From: DASZBX01 sp035943635
GTDB taxonomy: Bacteria; Actinomycetota; Actinomycetes; Streptomycetales; Catenulisporaceae
Reading direction: 5' to 3'
DNA: 64,000 nucleotides
Assembly (NCBI GenBank): GCA_035943635.1
Contig: DASZBX010000047.1
Location: 1 to 64,000, forward strand
Within the stretch, counting starts at the first letter, position 1. The number at the start of each line of letters is the position of its first letter. Of this stretch, positions 1 to 7,805 are shown one piece after another. The notes below the pieces were generated by a model. It had not been told where the DNA came from. It did not search any database and was given only the letters and a program-made list of their open reading frames with translations. Both the position numbers and the translations under genes were made by a program.

Positions 1-90
1 CTGGACAAGTACGCGCGCGAGTGCGCTGCTTCGGCGGCTTGGCATTTACGGCTGGCGGTTTGCGGGCTGAAGGCGATGTGATACCGCGGG

Positions 91-108
91 CTGCCGCTGC
101 CGCTGCCG
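91..108. repeat. (CTGCCG)3 microsatellite
   Basis: Three perfect hexamer copies followed by a variant CTGCTG. It lies about 100 bp before the longer CTGTAG array and has a related unit. Confidence 0.8.
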
Positions 109-204
109 CTGCTGGCTATGGATAGCAGCGGAAGTGTTGTAGGAGCTGCAGTCTGCGCGGCGTGGCGCCGATTGGTAGATGAGCGGCTGTGCAGGTATAC
201 CGGC

Positions 205-276
205 CTGTAGCTGTAGCTGTAGCTGTAGCTGTAGCTGTAGCTGTAGCTGTAGCTGTAGCTGTAGCTGTAGCTGTAG
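205..276. repeat. (CTGTAG)12 microsatellite
   Basis: Twelve perfect tandem copies of the hexamer CTGTAG (72 bp), followed by a variant CTGTTG. Read on the plus strand in one frame it encodes an alternating Val-Ala run, but no real gene surrounds it. Long perfect short-unit arrays are uncommon in high-GC actinomycete DNA and are prone to slippage. Confidence 0.95.
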
Positions 277-319
277 CTGTTGGCTGCTGCGGTGCGGCGA
301 CTGTTGTGGTGTTGATTGG

Positions 320-360
320 CCCGCGGTGCTTCAGGCAGCTGTTGCCTGAAGCACCGCGGG
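320..360. terminator. Perfect 18-bp hairpin
   Basis: Arms 320-337 and 343-360 are exact reverse complements, 18 of 18 bp, around a 5-nt loop (GCTGT). A G:U wobble could extend the stem by one pair. There is no T-run on either side, as is usual for actinomycete terminators. It could end transcription of a gene off the left edge, or be a protein or recombinase site. The structure is certain; the role is inferred. Confidence 0.6.
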
Positions 361-1196
361 TGCTAGATGGCCGAAGAAGCCCACTCGCGCGGGTACTTGT
401 TCAGCGGCTCCGCTGCTCGCCGTAGCAGTTGTATGGTTTGCTTGGCTGCTGCGGTAGTTGAGGGGATTGCGCGGCCTCCGCGCAGGGCTGGGGCTGTGTC
501 GGATCGGGATCCTCGGTGGCCCAGGCGGTTCGTAGGCTGCCGCGCCGGGCAGGTCCTGTCAACTCCCGTACTCGAGTTCAGCCGAGGCGAGCGGACTACC
601 CGAAGCACCTGGCCCGGGAGTTGATTGGGCCTGTCCGGTGTGGCAGGCTCCGGGCCGGCTGGGGCGCCGAGGAGCCCGGTTCGACACACCACAAAAAGTA
701 ACCCACATCCCAACGCAACAGGCCTACGGGCCAATGGATCCTTGGGGGTTCCCGGCCCGCCGGAGGCATCGTAGTAGACGTATGCTGATATAGCGGCGCG
801 ACCAGAGCAACCATCCCACAGACCAACCCAAACCTGCCGTGATGGATGAGCCATATCCCACCGGGCGCAGCCGGCCGAAGGCCCCCGGGTTGCCGCAGGC
901 CCAAGTAGTGCCGCAGACCCACACACCGCCGCAGGCCCCAACGCGGCCGCAGGCAGAAAAATCCGCCGTGGGCCCCAAAAAGCGCAGCAAATCAGCAGCG
1001 GAATGTGCGGAGCAGGCGAAGCATGGCGACGTTTGGTCGCGGGATCGGGGAGGTGAAAAAGCGTAGCGAATGGGGCATGAGCTGGGAGTTTGTGAAGCGG
1101 CAGGGGCGGGCAGAGCAGGTTGGGCAAGGCCTGGTAAAAGACCCTGACTAGAACCTTGACTGGGCGTCCGGGGCTAAGTACGGTTCCCTGCATGGG

Positions 1197-1219
1197 GTCA
1201 GTTAGGAAAGTTAACTGAC
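1197..1219. promoter_or_regulatory. Inverted repeat upstream of the cellulase
   Basis: The 8-bp arms GTCAGTTA (1197-1204) and TAACTGAC (1212-1219) are perfect reverse complements around GGAAAGT. The AT-rich dyad stands out in GC-rich sequence about 205 bp before the cellulase start. Secreted glycoside hydrolase genes of actinomycetes often carry such an operator for catabolite or substrate control, so that role is inferred. It is not the CebR operator sequence (TGGGAGCGCTCCCA). Confidence 0.5.
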
Positions 1220-1299
1220 AATTAGGCCAAGCTTTCCCTTGCTTTACCGCGTGGGCCGCACATGGCTCTACCTGGTCTTATGTGCGCCTGTCCCGTCCT

Positions 1300-1362
1300 A
1301 GTCCGGCCAGTCCGGCCAGGCCGGCCACTCCAGACACTCCGGCCAGCCCAGCCAGCCCAGCG
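1300..1362. repeat. Seven 9-bp tandem units in the cellulase leader
   Basis: Seven consecutive 9-bp units: AGTCCGGCC twice, then variants such as AGGCCGGCC, ACTCCGGCC and AGCCCAGCC. The array lies just before the ribosome-binding site of the cellulase. It explains the Pro/Arg-rich sequence obtained if translation is extended upstream of the true start. Confidence 0.8.
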
Positions 1363-1423
1363 AAATCCAGCCCAACCCAAACCCACCCCACCCGCCGTCC
1401 TTCGCCTCCCTCAGGAGTTCCGG

Positions 1424-4102
1424 ATGAAACTTCCCGCACGAGCAGCGGGCAAGACGTACAGAAGACCAGCCATAGCCCTCGCCGCCACGGCAACCCTGGG
1501 CCTGGTCGGCGGCCTCCTGCTGCCCTCCAGCGCCATGGCCGCCAACGCCGCACAGGTGCGAACCGACCAGGCCGGATACCTGCCGACCGACACGAAAACC
1601 GCGTACCTCATGGCCACCGGCTCCCTCTCCGGCGAGACCTACACCGTGGTCAACTCCACAGGCACGACCGTGGCGAGCGGCTCGGTCACGACCACGAGCA
1701 AGGGGTCGTGGAACTCGGCGTACCCGGACGTCTATCCGATCAACTTCTCCTCGGTAACAGCCGACGGCACCTACCACGTCTCCGTCGCCGGCTCGGTGAC
1801 CGCCTCCTCGGACACCTTCGAGATCGAAGACGCATCCGACCTGTACGGCCCGCTGGTCGCGGACGGCGTGAACTTCTTCCAGAACCAGCGCGACGGCAAC
1901 GCCCAGGTCTCCGGCGCGACCCTCGGCCGGCAGAACTCGCACCTGAACGACGCGACCGCGACCGTCTACCAGACCCCGAAGTTCATCGCGAACAGCGACG
2001 GCGGCACCGGCGACCAGATCAGCGGCAATCTGGCTGCCGTCTCCGGCGCGAGCCCGGTCAACGTGGAGGGCGGCTGGTTCGACGCGGGCGACTACCTCAA
2101 GTTCACCTTCACCACCTCCTACGCCGACGACCTGCTCTACTCCTCCGACCTCGCCCTGGGCACCAGCGCCCCGGCGTCGCTGACGGCTGAGGCGCAGTAC
2201 GGCGCCTCGTGGCTGAACAAGATGTACAACCCGACCACCAAGACCCTGTACCTCCAGGTGGGCATCGGCGAGGGCAACGAGAGCTCGTACTACGGCGACC
2301 ACGACCTGTGGCGCCAGCCGCAGGCGGACGACTCCGACACCACCTCCACGGACAAGTACGCCGCCGCGCACCGCCCGGTGTTCGAGGCCGCGGCGCCCGG
2401 CGCGAAGATCGACCCGGACGTGGTCGGCCGGGTGGCCGCCGCGTTCGCGTTCTCGGCGCAGCAGTACGCCCTGGCCGATGACACCACCGACGCGCAGACC
2501 GAGCTGACCGACGCGACCACCCTCTACGCCCAGGCGAACACATCCGCGGCTGAGAGTGACTCGCTGGAGTCGGCGCTGCCGGAGGCCTACTACCCCGAGG
2601 GCATCTGGCACGACGCGATGGAGCTCGGCGCGACCGAGATCGCGCGCGCGGAGCAGGACCTCGGCGCGTCCACCTCCACCTACTCGACCTACCTCACCCA
2701 GGCGGCGACCTGGGCCTCGGACTACATTTCCACGGACTCCGGCCAGGACACCCTGAACCTGTACGACGTCAGCGCCCTGGCGCACGCGGACCTGGTCACG
2801 GCCATCTCCGCCGCCGGCACCCCGTCCGGCCTCGCGGTGACCTCGGCGAGCCTGATCGCGAACCTCAAGTCGCAGGTCTCGGGCGCGGTCGCGGTCTCGG
2901 CCAAGGACATCTTCGCCTCCGGGTTCGACTACACCCAGTTCGACGCGGACTCGCACACCTTCGGGCTGATCTCCACCGAGGCGCTCTACCAGCGCGCGAG
3001 CGGTGACACCGAGTACGCGGCGTTCGCCACCGAGCAGCGGAATTGGCTGCTCGGGGCAAATGCGTGGGGCACCAGCTTCATGGCCGGTGTCGGCACGACC
3101 TACCCGACCTGCATGGGCGGGCAGTTGGAGAACCTGAACAAGCCGGTCGACGTCGGCGCGGTGGTCAACGGGCCCAACGGCACCGACAACTTCTCCGGCG
3201 GCCTCGGCAGCCTCCAGGACGGGATGGTGAAGTGCGAGAACGACTCCTTCACCACCTTCACCGGCCACGGCGCCGAATACGTCGACGACGTCCGCTCCTG
3301 GCAGAGCAGCGAGCCGGCCTTGGACATGACCGGCAGCGCGGTCCTGGCCAGCGCCCTCGAGGAGTCGTTGAACGGCGGCGGCACCACCCCGCCGCCGCCC
3401 CCGACGAACGATTTCTCGGTGTCGATCTCTCCGGCAAGTGCGTCGTTGACCGCGGGCGGGTCGGCCACGGCGACGGTGTCGACCGCGGTCACCTCGGGCA
3501 GCGCCGAAACCGTCGCGCTGACCGTCAGCGGCGCCCCGGCGGGCGTGACCGCGACCCTGTCGCCGACCTCGGTGACGTCCGGCGCGGGCTCGACGCTGAG
3601 CATCGCGACCACGTCGGCCGTGGCCTCGGGAACCTACTCGATCACGGTGACCGGCACGGCCTCCTCCGGCAGCCACAGCGCCACGTACGCGCTGACCGTG
3701 GGCACGGTCGTGAGCGGCGGCAAGACCTATGAGGCGGATAAAGCCACGATCGGCGGCAGCGCGGACGCGAACAGCTGCACGGCGTGCCTGGACGGCGAGA
3801 AGGTCAGCTCCATCGGCGGCAGCGGCAAGGGTACGGTGACCTTCACTGGGATCAGCGAGCCCTCGGCCGGAACCTACACGATGACCGTGTTCTACCTGAG
3901 CGTAAGCAAGGCGCGGCCCGCGGTGATCACGGTCAACGGTACGGCCCAGACCTTCACCTTCGCCGAGACCTCCGTGAGCAGCTACAGCGTCATCGGCACG
4001 GCCACCGTGACCGTGACCCTGAAGGCGGGCAGCAGCAACACGATCGAGTTCTCCGGCAGCGGCACCACTGGCGCCCCGGACCTCGACCACATCGTGGTGT
4101 AG
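1424..4102 (+). CDS. Secreted modular GH9 endoglucanase (cellulase)
   Basis: The 892-residue product should hydrolyse beta-1,4-glucan outside the cell. Residues 1-39 form a signal peptide (KTYRR, hydrophobic core, then SSAMA before the mature protein). An Ig-like CelD_N domain (about 42-130) precedes the GH9 catalytic domain (about 140-650), which carries GGWFDAGDY with D220 and D223 and a C-terminal signature with acid/base E630. A Pro linker (about 655), a second Ig-like domain (about 665-760) and a CBM35/CBM6-like carbohydrate-binding domain (about 765-892) follow. The start at 1424 is chosen because AGGAG lies 6 nt upstream and a signal peptide follows directly; the in-frame ATG at 1262 would add 54 repeat-derived Pro/Arg-rich residues. 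It is monocistronic, ending in a hairpin at 4122-4171. Confidence 0.95.
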   Translation: MKLPARAAGKTYRRPAIALAATATLGLVGGLLLPSSAMAANAAQVRTDQAGYLPTDTKTAYLMATGSLSGETYTVVNSTGTTVASGSVTTTSKGSWNSAYPDVYPINFSSVTADGTYHVSVAGSVTASSDTFEIEDASDLYGPLVADGVNFFQNQRDGNAQVSGATLGRQNSHLNDATATVYQTPKFIANSDGGTGDQISGNLAAVSGASPVNVEGGWFDAGDYLKFTFTTSYADDLLYSSDLALGTSAPASLTAEAQYGASWLNKMYNPTTKTLYLQVGIGEGNESSYYGDHDLWRQPQADDSDTTSTDKYAAAHRPVFEAAAPGAKIDPDVVGRVAAAFAFSAQQYALADDTTDAQTELTDATTLYAQANTSAAESDSLESALPEAYYPEGIWHDAMELGATEIARAEQDLGASTSTYSTYLTQAATWASDYISTDSGQDTLNLYDVSALAHADLVTAISAAGTPSGLAVTSASLIANLKSQVSGAVAVSAKDIFASGFDYTQFDADSHTFGLISTEALYQRASGDTEYAAFATEQRNWLLGANAWGTSFMAGVGTTYPTCMGGQLENLNKPVDVGAVVNGPNGTDNFSGGLGSLQDGMVKCENDSFTTFTGHGAEYVDDVRSWQSSEPALDMTGSAVLASALEESLNGGGTTPPPPPTNDFSVSISPASASLTAGGSATATVSTAVTSGSAETVALTVSGAPAGVTATLSPTSVTSGAGSTLSIATTSAVASGTYSITVTGTASSGSHSATYALTVGTVVSGGKTYEADKATIGGSADANSCTACLDGEKVSSIGGSGKGTVTFTGISEPSAGTYTMTVFYLSVSKARPAVITVNGTAQTFTFAETSVSSYSVIGTATVTVTLKAGSSNTIEFSGSGTTGAPDLDHIVV

Positions 4103-4121
4103 CCGAGCCCACCCCACCGAC

Positions 4122-4171
4122 TCCGCAACGCCACGGGCGATCGGGCCGCCACCACCTCGTGGCGTTGCGGA
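4122..4171 (+). terminator. Terminator hairpin after the cellulase
   Basis: Arms 4122-4135 and 4158-4171 pair perfectly over 14 bp around a 22-nt loop, 20 nt after the cellulase stop codon. There is no T-run. Position and stem strength support a factor-independent terminator. Confidence 0.7.
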
Positions 4172-4172
4172 C

Positions 4173-4242
4173 ACCACCGGATCAGAACCACCGGATCAGA
4201 ACCACCGGATCAGAACCATCAGATCAGAACCATCAGATCAAA
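4173..4242. repeat. Five 14-bp tandem repeats
   Basis: Units of ACCACCGGATCAGA: three perfect copies (4173-4214), then two diverged copies reading ACCATCAGATCA (4215-4242). The array begins two bases after the terminator hairpin. No frame through it looks coding. Confidence 0.85.
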
Positions 4243-5091
4243 TCACGTGGATCACACAACGTGAATCAGAGCACACAAGAAGTATCAGCAGTATCAGAAG
4301 CACCAAACAGCACCACGGGAACCACCGGGAATCCCGCCCCCCGCAAAGGGCCCGGAGCCCCGAACCAGAGGACGATCACCAGCGCACTGAACAGCCCCGG
4401 CCTTTCGACGTGACATCACAGATCACGGCGAAAACCCGGGGTTCTTGCTTTACCCGGTAATGGCAGCATAAATCCCTTTCCCGGCTTGGCGAAACGTCGC
4501 TGTCCGTAGCCGCTGGAACGCGTGCGGCACACGGCGAATCCGCTGACCGCACGGGTTGCCCGGAACCCGGGGAAAGCAGGCCCGGCTCTGTTATGGTTCG
4601 TCGTGAAAGTTGCACTCCGGCACTCTCGAGGGCGTCGGAGTGCATCGCCGTTCACTGCCATCGCATACCCTACCGACCCGGTCCGACCCCACCGGCGCGA
4701 CGCCTCGGCGCCGGTCGCCGAAACAGCGGAGAAACACCGGGACCCGGTACGCCCGGCTGCTCGCGGACCCTCGGCCGACGGTCCGCCGCGGCGGCCCGCC
4801 GCCCGGCCAGGCGCGGCGTGACAAGGCGGATCGGATCCGGGTGGCCCGACCCGGCGACCCTGCCCGCGGCCGACCGGACCGCCCCGACGACACCCATGCG
4901 GACACCGTTGGAACAGACAGCATCCGCAGCAGTTGTTTACCCCCGTCCCGTGGTGTTCACCGGCCCTATGGTCGTATGATCACTGGAAGTGACGCCCAGG
5001 TGATCACCACCCAAGACCACCTGTCGCCGGTCGGCCCGCCCCCGCGGCGGCCGGCGGCGCCACAGCGGAACCCATGCAGAAAGGGACCACC
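4243..5091. other. Long intergenic region
   Basis: About 850 bp without a supportable gene; candidate frames are short, Arg/Pro-rich and lack a good start. It contains a 9-bp inverted repeat (TGCACTCCG 4611-4619 with CGGAGTGCA 4636-4644, 16-nt loop). The promoter of the 5092-7754 operon must lie toward the right end, but no clear -35/-10 pair could be chosen. Confidence 0.5.
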
Positions 5092-5628
5092 GTGCGACAC
5101 CGCCCCATCTGGGCGCCCGACGAGATAGTCATCGAGCGCCCTGCGGCGGCCCGGATGGACGACTACTATCTGGGCGGCTCCCACGACTTCGCCGCGGACC
5201 GCGCGCCGGCCGAGCAGATCATGCAGCTGTGGCCGGACCTGCCGCACGACGCCCGCGCGAACCGGGCCCTTCCGCACCGGGTGGTCACCTTCCGCACCAG
5301 CGCCGGCACCCCGACCGCCGCCGCCGTGCACCGCGTGTCGCACGCACCCGGCCCCGCCGCCACGGTCCCCGTCTTCTCTCTCGCGACCAGCCGGTATCAC
5401 CCCGAACAGGCCCGGCCCGCCGAGCAGACCTCCTCCTGCGCGAGTTACGGGATGACCTTCCGCGACCGGGCTGGGATACTGGGCTTGATGCCCGGTTACG
5501 AACTCGTCCCGCCCGGCCCGGTGGACCCGATCCACGCGCGCCCGGCCGCCCAGGACCGCCGACCCGACCCGCTCGACGTCGCCGTCGAGCGGACCGCCAT
5601 GTCCGCCGCGACCGGGCGCCGGCAGTGA
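5092..5628 (+). CDS. DUF574-type methyltransferase homologue lacking the SAM-binding core
   Basis: The 178-residue product matches both ends of the DUF574 (Methyltransf_19) family, usually about 270 residues. The N-terminal part has the family pattern (ARMDDYYLGGSHDFAADR, then ARANRALPHR). The C-terminal part resembles the family tail (HPEQA, then GYELVPPGPV). The middle, with the Gly-rich SAM loop and acidic motif, is missing and replaced by a short Ala/Thr/Pro-rich stretch, so catalysis is unlikely. GTG at 5092 is preferred because AAAGGGA lies 5 nt before it; ATG 5074 is the alternative. Its stop overlaps the start of the c-di-GMP enzyme gene (GTGA), so the two are co-translated. It may be a stable accessory protein or a decaying gene; intact codon bias favours the former. 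Confidence 0.7.
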   Translation: MRHRPIWAPDEIVIERPAAARMDDYYLGGSHDFAADRAPAEQIMQLWPDLPHDARANRALPHRVVTFRTSAGTPTAAAVHRVSHAPGPAATVPVFSLATSRYHPEQARPAEQTSSCASYGMTFRDRAGILGLMPGYELVPPGPVDPIHARPAAQDRRPDPLDVAVERTAMSAATGRRQ

Positions 5629-7754
5629 CCCCGCCGCCAGCCGACCTCGCCACCGCCTGGGCGCACGCCCTGACCGGGGCCAGCTCCGTGCCGATGACCG
5701 CGGCCCAGACCCGCGAGTTCGTGACCCAGCTGGCCGAATGGGTCGGCCAGGCCGCCGACCCGGAACTGGCCCGCAAGACCGGCATCGCGGTGGCCAGCGC
5801 CCTGGTCGACGCGCACTATACTCAGCCGGACTCGCTGGCCGCCACGCTGACCGTGCTGGACGAGAACTGGCCGGCCGCCCTGGACCCGCGGGCCCGCACC
5901 GCGCTGCGCTCGGGCCTGGCCGCCGGATACGCCGACGCCCTGCGCGAGCGCACCCGGGCCGAGCAGGAACTGATCCGCCAGGCCGTGCTGACCGCGCACC
6001 GCACCAGCGAGGCCCGGTTCCGCGCGGTGTTCCGCAACGCCGCCCTGGGCATCGGCATCGCCGACGGCGAGGGCCGGGTGCTGGAGCTGAACCAGCGGCT
6101 GGCGCACATGCTCGGCCTCGAGGCCCGCTCGGCCCGCGGCCGGGACATCCGCGAACTCAAGCAGCTGACCGACCCGCCCGAGTACTGGGCCGCCCAGGAA
6201 CAGCTGCTGGCCGGCGAGCGCCCGCACTACAGTGCGGACAAACAGTTCACCCGCCCCGACGGCACGATCATCTGGACCCGGATGCGGGCGAGCACCGTGC
6301 GCAGCGAGGACGGCAGCGTCGCGCTGCTGATCGCCGTGTTCGAGGACATCACCGAGCGCCGCCAGATGAACCAGCAGCTGCTGTACCAGGCCACCCACGA
6401 CCCGCTGACCGGCCTGCCCAACCGCACCCGGCTGCTCGAACAGCTCAGCACGGTGCTGCGCGAGGCCGGCCCGGCCGAGCGGGTCGGCCTGTGCTTCATC
6501 GACCTGGACGGGTTCAAGGGCGTCAACGACACCCTCGGCCACGAGGCCGGGGACCGGCTGCTGGCCACCGTCGCCCGCCGGCTGTCGGCCGCGGTCGACT
6601 CCGAGCACCACCTGGTGGCCCGGATGGGCGGGGACGAGTTCGTCATCCTGGTCCCGCACACCTCCGGCCCGGCCAGCGTGACCGAGGTGGCCGAGGCCGC
6701 GCTCGCCTCGTTCAAGCAGCCGATCGTGCTCGACGACCACCGGCTGACCATCACCGCCAGCATCGGCCTGGTCGAGCGCCCGGTGGCCGGCACCGAGCCG
6801 ACCGAGCTGCTGCGCGCCGCGGACATCACCCTGTACTGGGCCAAGTCCGACGGCAAGGCCTGCTGGGCCCTGTTCGACCCGGAGCGCAACGCCCGCGAGG
6901 TGGAGCGTTACGCCCTGTCCCAGTCGCTGCCGGCCGCGCTCGAACGCGGCGAGCTGTTCCTCGAGTACCAGCCGATCGTGGACCTGTCCGACGGCCAGGT
7001 GCACGTGCTCGAAGCCCTGGTCCGGTGGAACCACCCGGTTCGCGGCCTGCTCGGTCCGGGCGAGTTCGTCCCGCTGGCCGAGGAGACCGGCGCGATCGTG
7101 GCGCTGGGCCGGTGGGTGCTGCGCCGGGCCGTGGCCGACGCGGCGAACTGGCCGGCCGGCCCGTACCCGGCCTGGAGCGGGGCGGCCGACGACCCGGACT
7201 GCCCGATCACGGTGGACCCGCCCGCGGTGGCGGTGAACGTCGCGGTCCGCCAGGTGCGCGAGGGCGGCCTGCTGGCCGAGGTGCACGAGGCCCTGGCCGC
7301 GGCCGGGCTGCCGCCGGACCGGCTGCACCTGGAGATCACCGAGAGCGCGGTGATGGACCCGGGCGAGAGCGGCCGGCCGGCCCTGGCCACCCTGCATGAG
7401 CTGGCCGACAGCGGGGTGAAGATCGCGATCGACGACTTCGGCACCGGCTACTCGAACCTGGCCTACCTGCGCCGGCTGCCGGCGCACACGCTGAAGATCG
7501 ACTCCTCGTTCGTCGCGGCCCTGCCGGCCGACGGCTCGGCCGGGCCCAGCTCGGCCGAGGCGATCGTGACCAGCCTGATCACGCTAGCGCATGCCTGCGG
7601 CATGATCGTGACCGCGGAGGGCGTGGAGACCCGGGCCCAGGCCGACCGGCTGCGCGAGCTCGGCGCCGACCAGGCCCAGGGGTACTACTACTCGCCGCCG
7701 GTGCGCACCTCGCTGGTGGCCGACGTGCTGGACGAGGTGGCGCAGGTCGTGTGA
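5625..7754 (+). CDS. PAS-GGDEF-EAL diguanylate cyclase/phosphodiesterase
   Basis: The 709-residue protein should make and/or degrade cyclic di-GMP. Order: an unrecognised helical N-terminal region (about 1-115), PAS sensor (about 125-245, ending EDITERR), GGDEF domain with intact GGDEF at 335-339, and EAL domain with EAL at 463-465 plus later DDFGTGYS, KIDSSF and AEGVET motifs. Both catalytic signatures look intact. The allosteric RxxD I-site normally found just before GGDEF is absent (SEHH occupies that place), so product inhibition at that site is unlikely. No membrane segment is evident. The GTG start overlaps the upstream stop by 4 bp; longer in-frame extensions run through the upstream gene in the wrong frame and were rejected. 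Confidence 0.93.
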   Translation: MTPPPADLATAWAHALTGASSVPMTAAQTREFVTQLAEWVGQAADPELARKTGIAVASALVDAHYTQPDSLAATLTVLDENWPAALDPRARTALRSGLAAGYADALRERTRAEQELIRQAVLTAHRTSEARFRAVFRNAALGIGIADGEGRVLELNQRLAHMLGLEARSARGRDIRELKQLTDPPEYWAAQEQLLAGERPHYSADKQFTRPDGTIIWTRMRASTVRSEDGSVALLIAVFEDITERRQMNQQLLYQATHDPLTGLPNRTRLLEQLSTVLREAGPAERVGLCFIDLDGFKGVNDTLGHEAGDRLLATVARRLSAAVDSEHHLVARMGGDEFVILVPHTSGPASVTEVAEAALASFKQPIVLDDHRLTITASIGLVERPVAGTEPTELLRAADITLYWAKSDGKACWALFDPERNAREVERYALSQSLPAALERGELFLEYQPIVDLSDGQVHVLEALVRWNHPVRGLLGPGEFVPLAEETGAIVALGRWVLRRAVADAANWPAGPYPAWSGAADDPDCPITVDPPAVAVNVAVRQVREGGLLAEVHEALAAAGLPPDRLHLEITESAVMDPGESGRPALATLHELADSGVKIAIDDFGTGYSNLAYLRRLPAHTLKIDSSFVAALPADGSAGPSSAEAIVTSLITLAHACGMIVTAEGVETRAQADRLRELGADQAQGYYYSPPVRTSLVADVLDEVAQVV

Positions 7755-7760
7755 CGCCGG

Positions 7761-7786
7761 GCGCAGCCGCCTGAGCCCGGCTGCGC
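7761..7786. terminator. Bidirectional terminator hairpin
   Basis: The 9-bp arms GCGCAGCCG (7761-7769) and CGGCTGCGC (7778-7786) pair around an 8-nt loop. They lie in the 51-bp gap between the convergent c-di-GMP enzyme and ABC-F genes, so they could serve both. Confidence 0.65.
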
Positions 7787-7805
7787 GGCCGGGCGCCTGC
7801 ACGAC

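Larger units (their letters stand above)
1..1196. other. Region without a convincing gene
   Basis: No reading frame here has the codon bias, start context or recognisable domain of a real gene. A 276-residue minus-strand frame at 363-1193 is Pro/Arg/Gly-rich with no family signature, and a plus-strand frame at 189-425 mostly translates the CTGTAG repeat. Bases 1-81 could be the last codons of a plus-strand gene entering from the left (stop TGA at 79-81), but this cannot be tested here. The stretch holds two hexanucleotide repeats, a strong hairpin and a degenerate GGCCTGCGGC-like repeat (about 890-960, minus-strand reading). It looks like non-coding or decayed DNA. Confidence 0.6.

Noticed and set aside
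189..425. Plus-strand frame with a long Val-Ala run
   Set aside because: It is the translation of the CTGTAG microsatellite, with no start context or coding bias.
363..1193. 276-residue minus-strand frame
   Set aside because: Pro/Arg/Gly-rich, no domain, no ribosome-binding site; typical of chance frames in GC-rich DNA.
1262..1423. N-terminal extension of the cellulase
   Set aside because: It runs through 9-bp repeats and delays the signal peptide; the AGGAG and signal peptide point to ATG 1424.
1298..4177. 959-residue antisense frame opposite the cellulase
   Set aside because: Antisense shadow of a GC3-biased gene; Arg/Gly/Val-rich, no family match.
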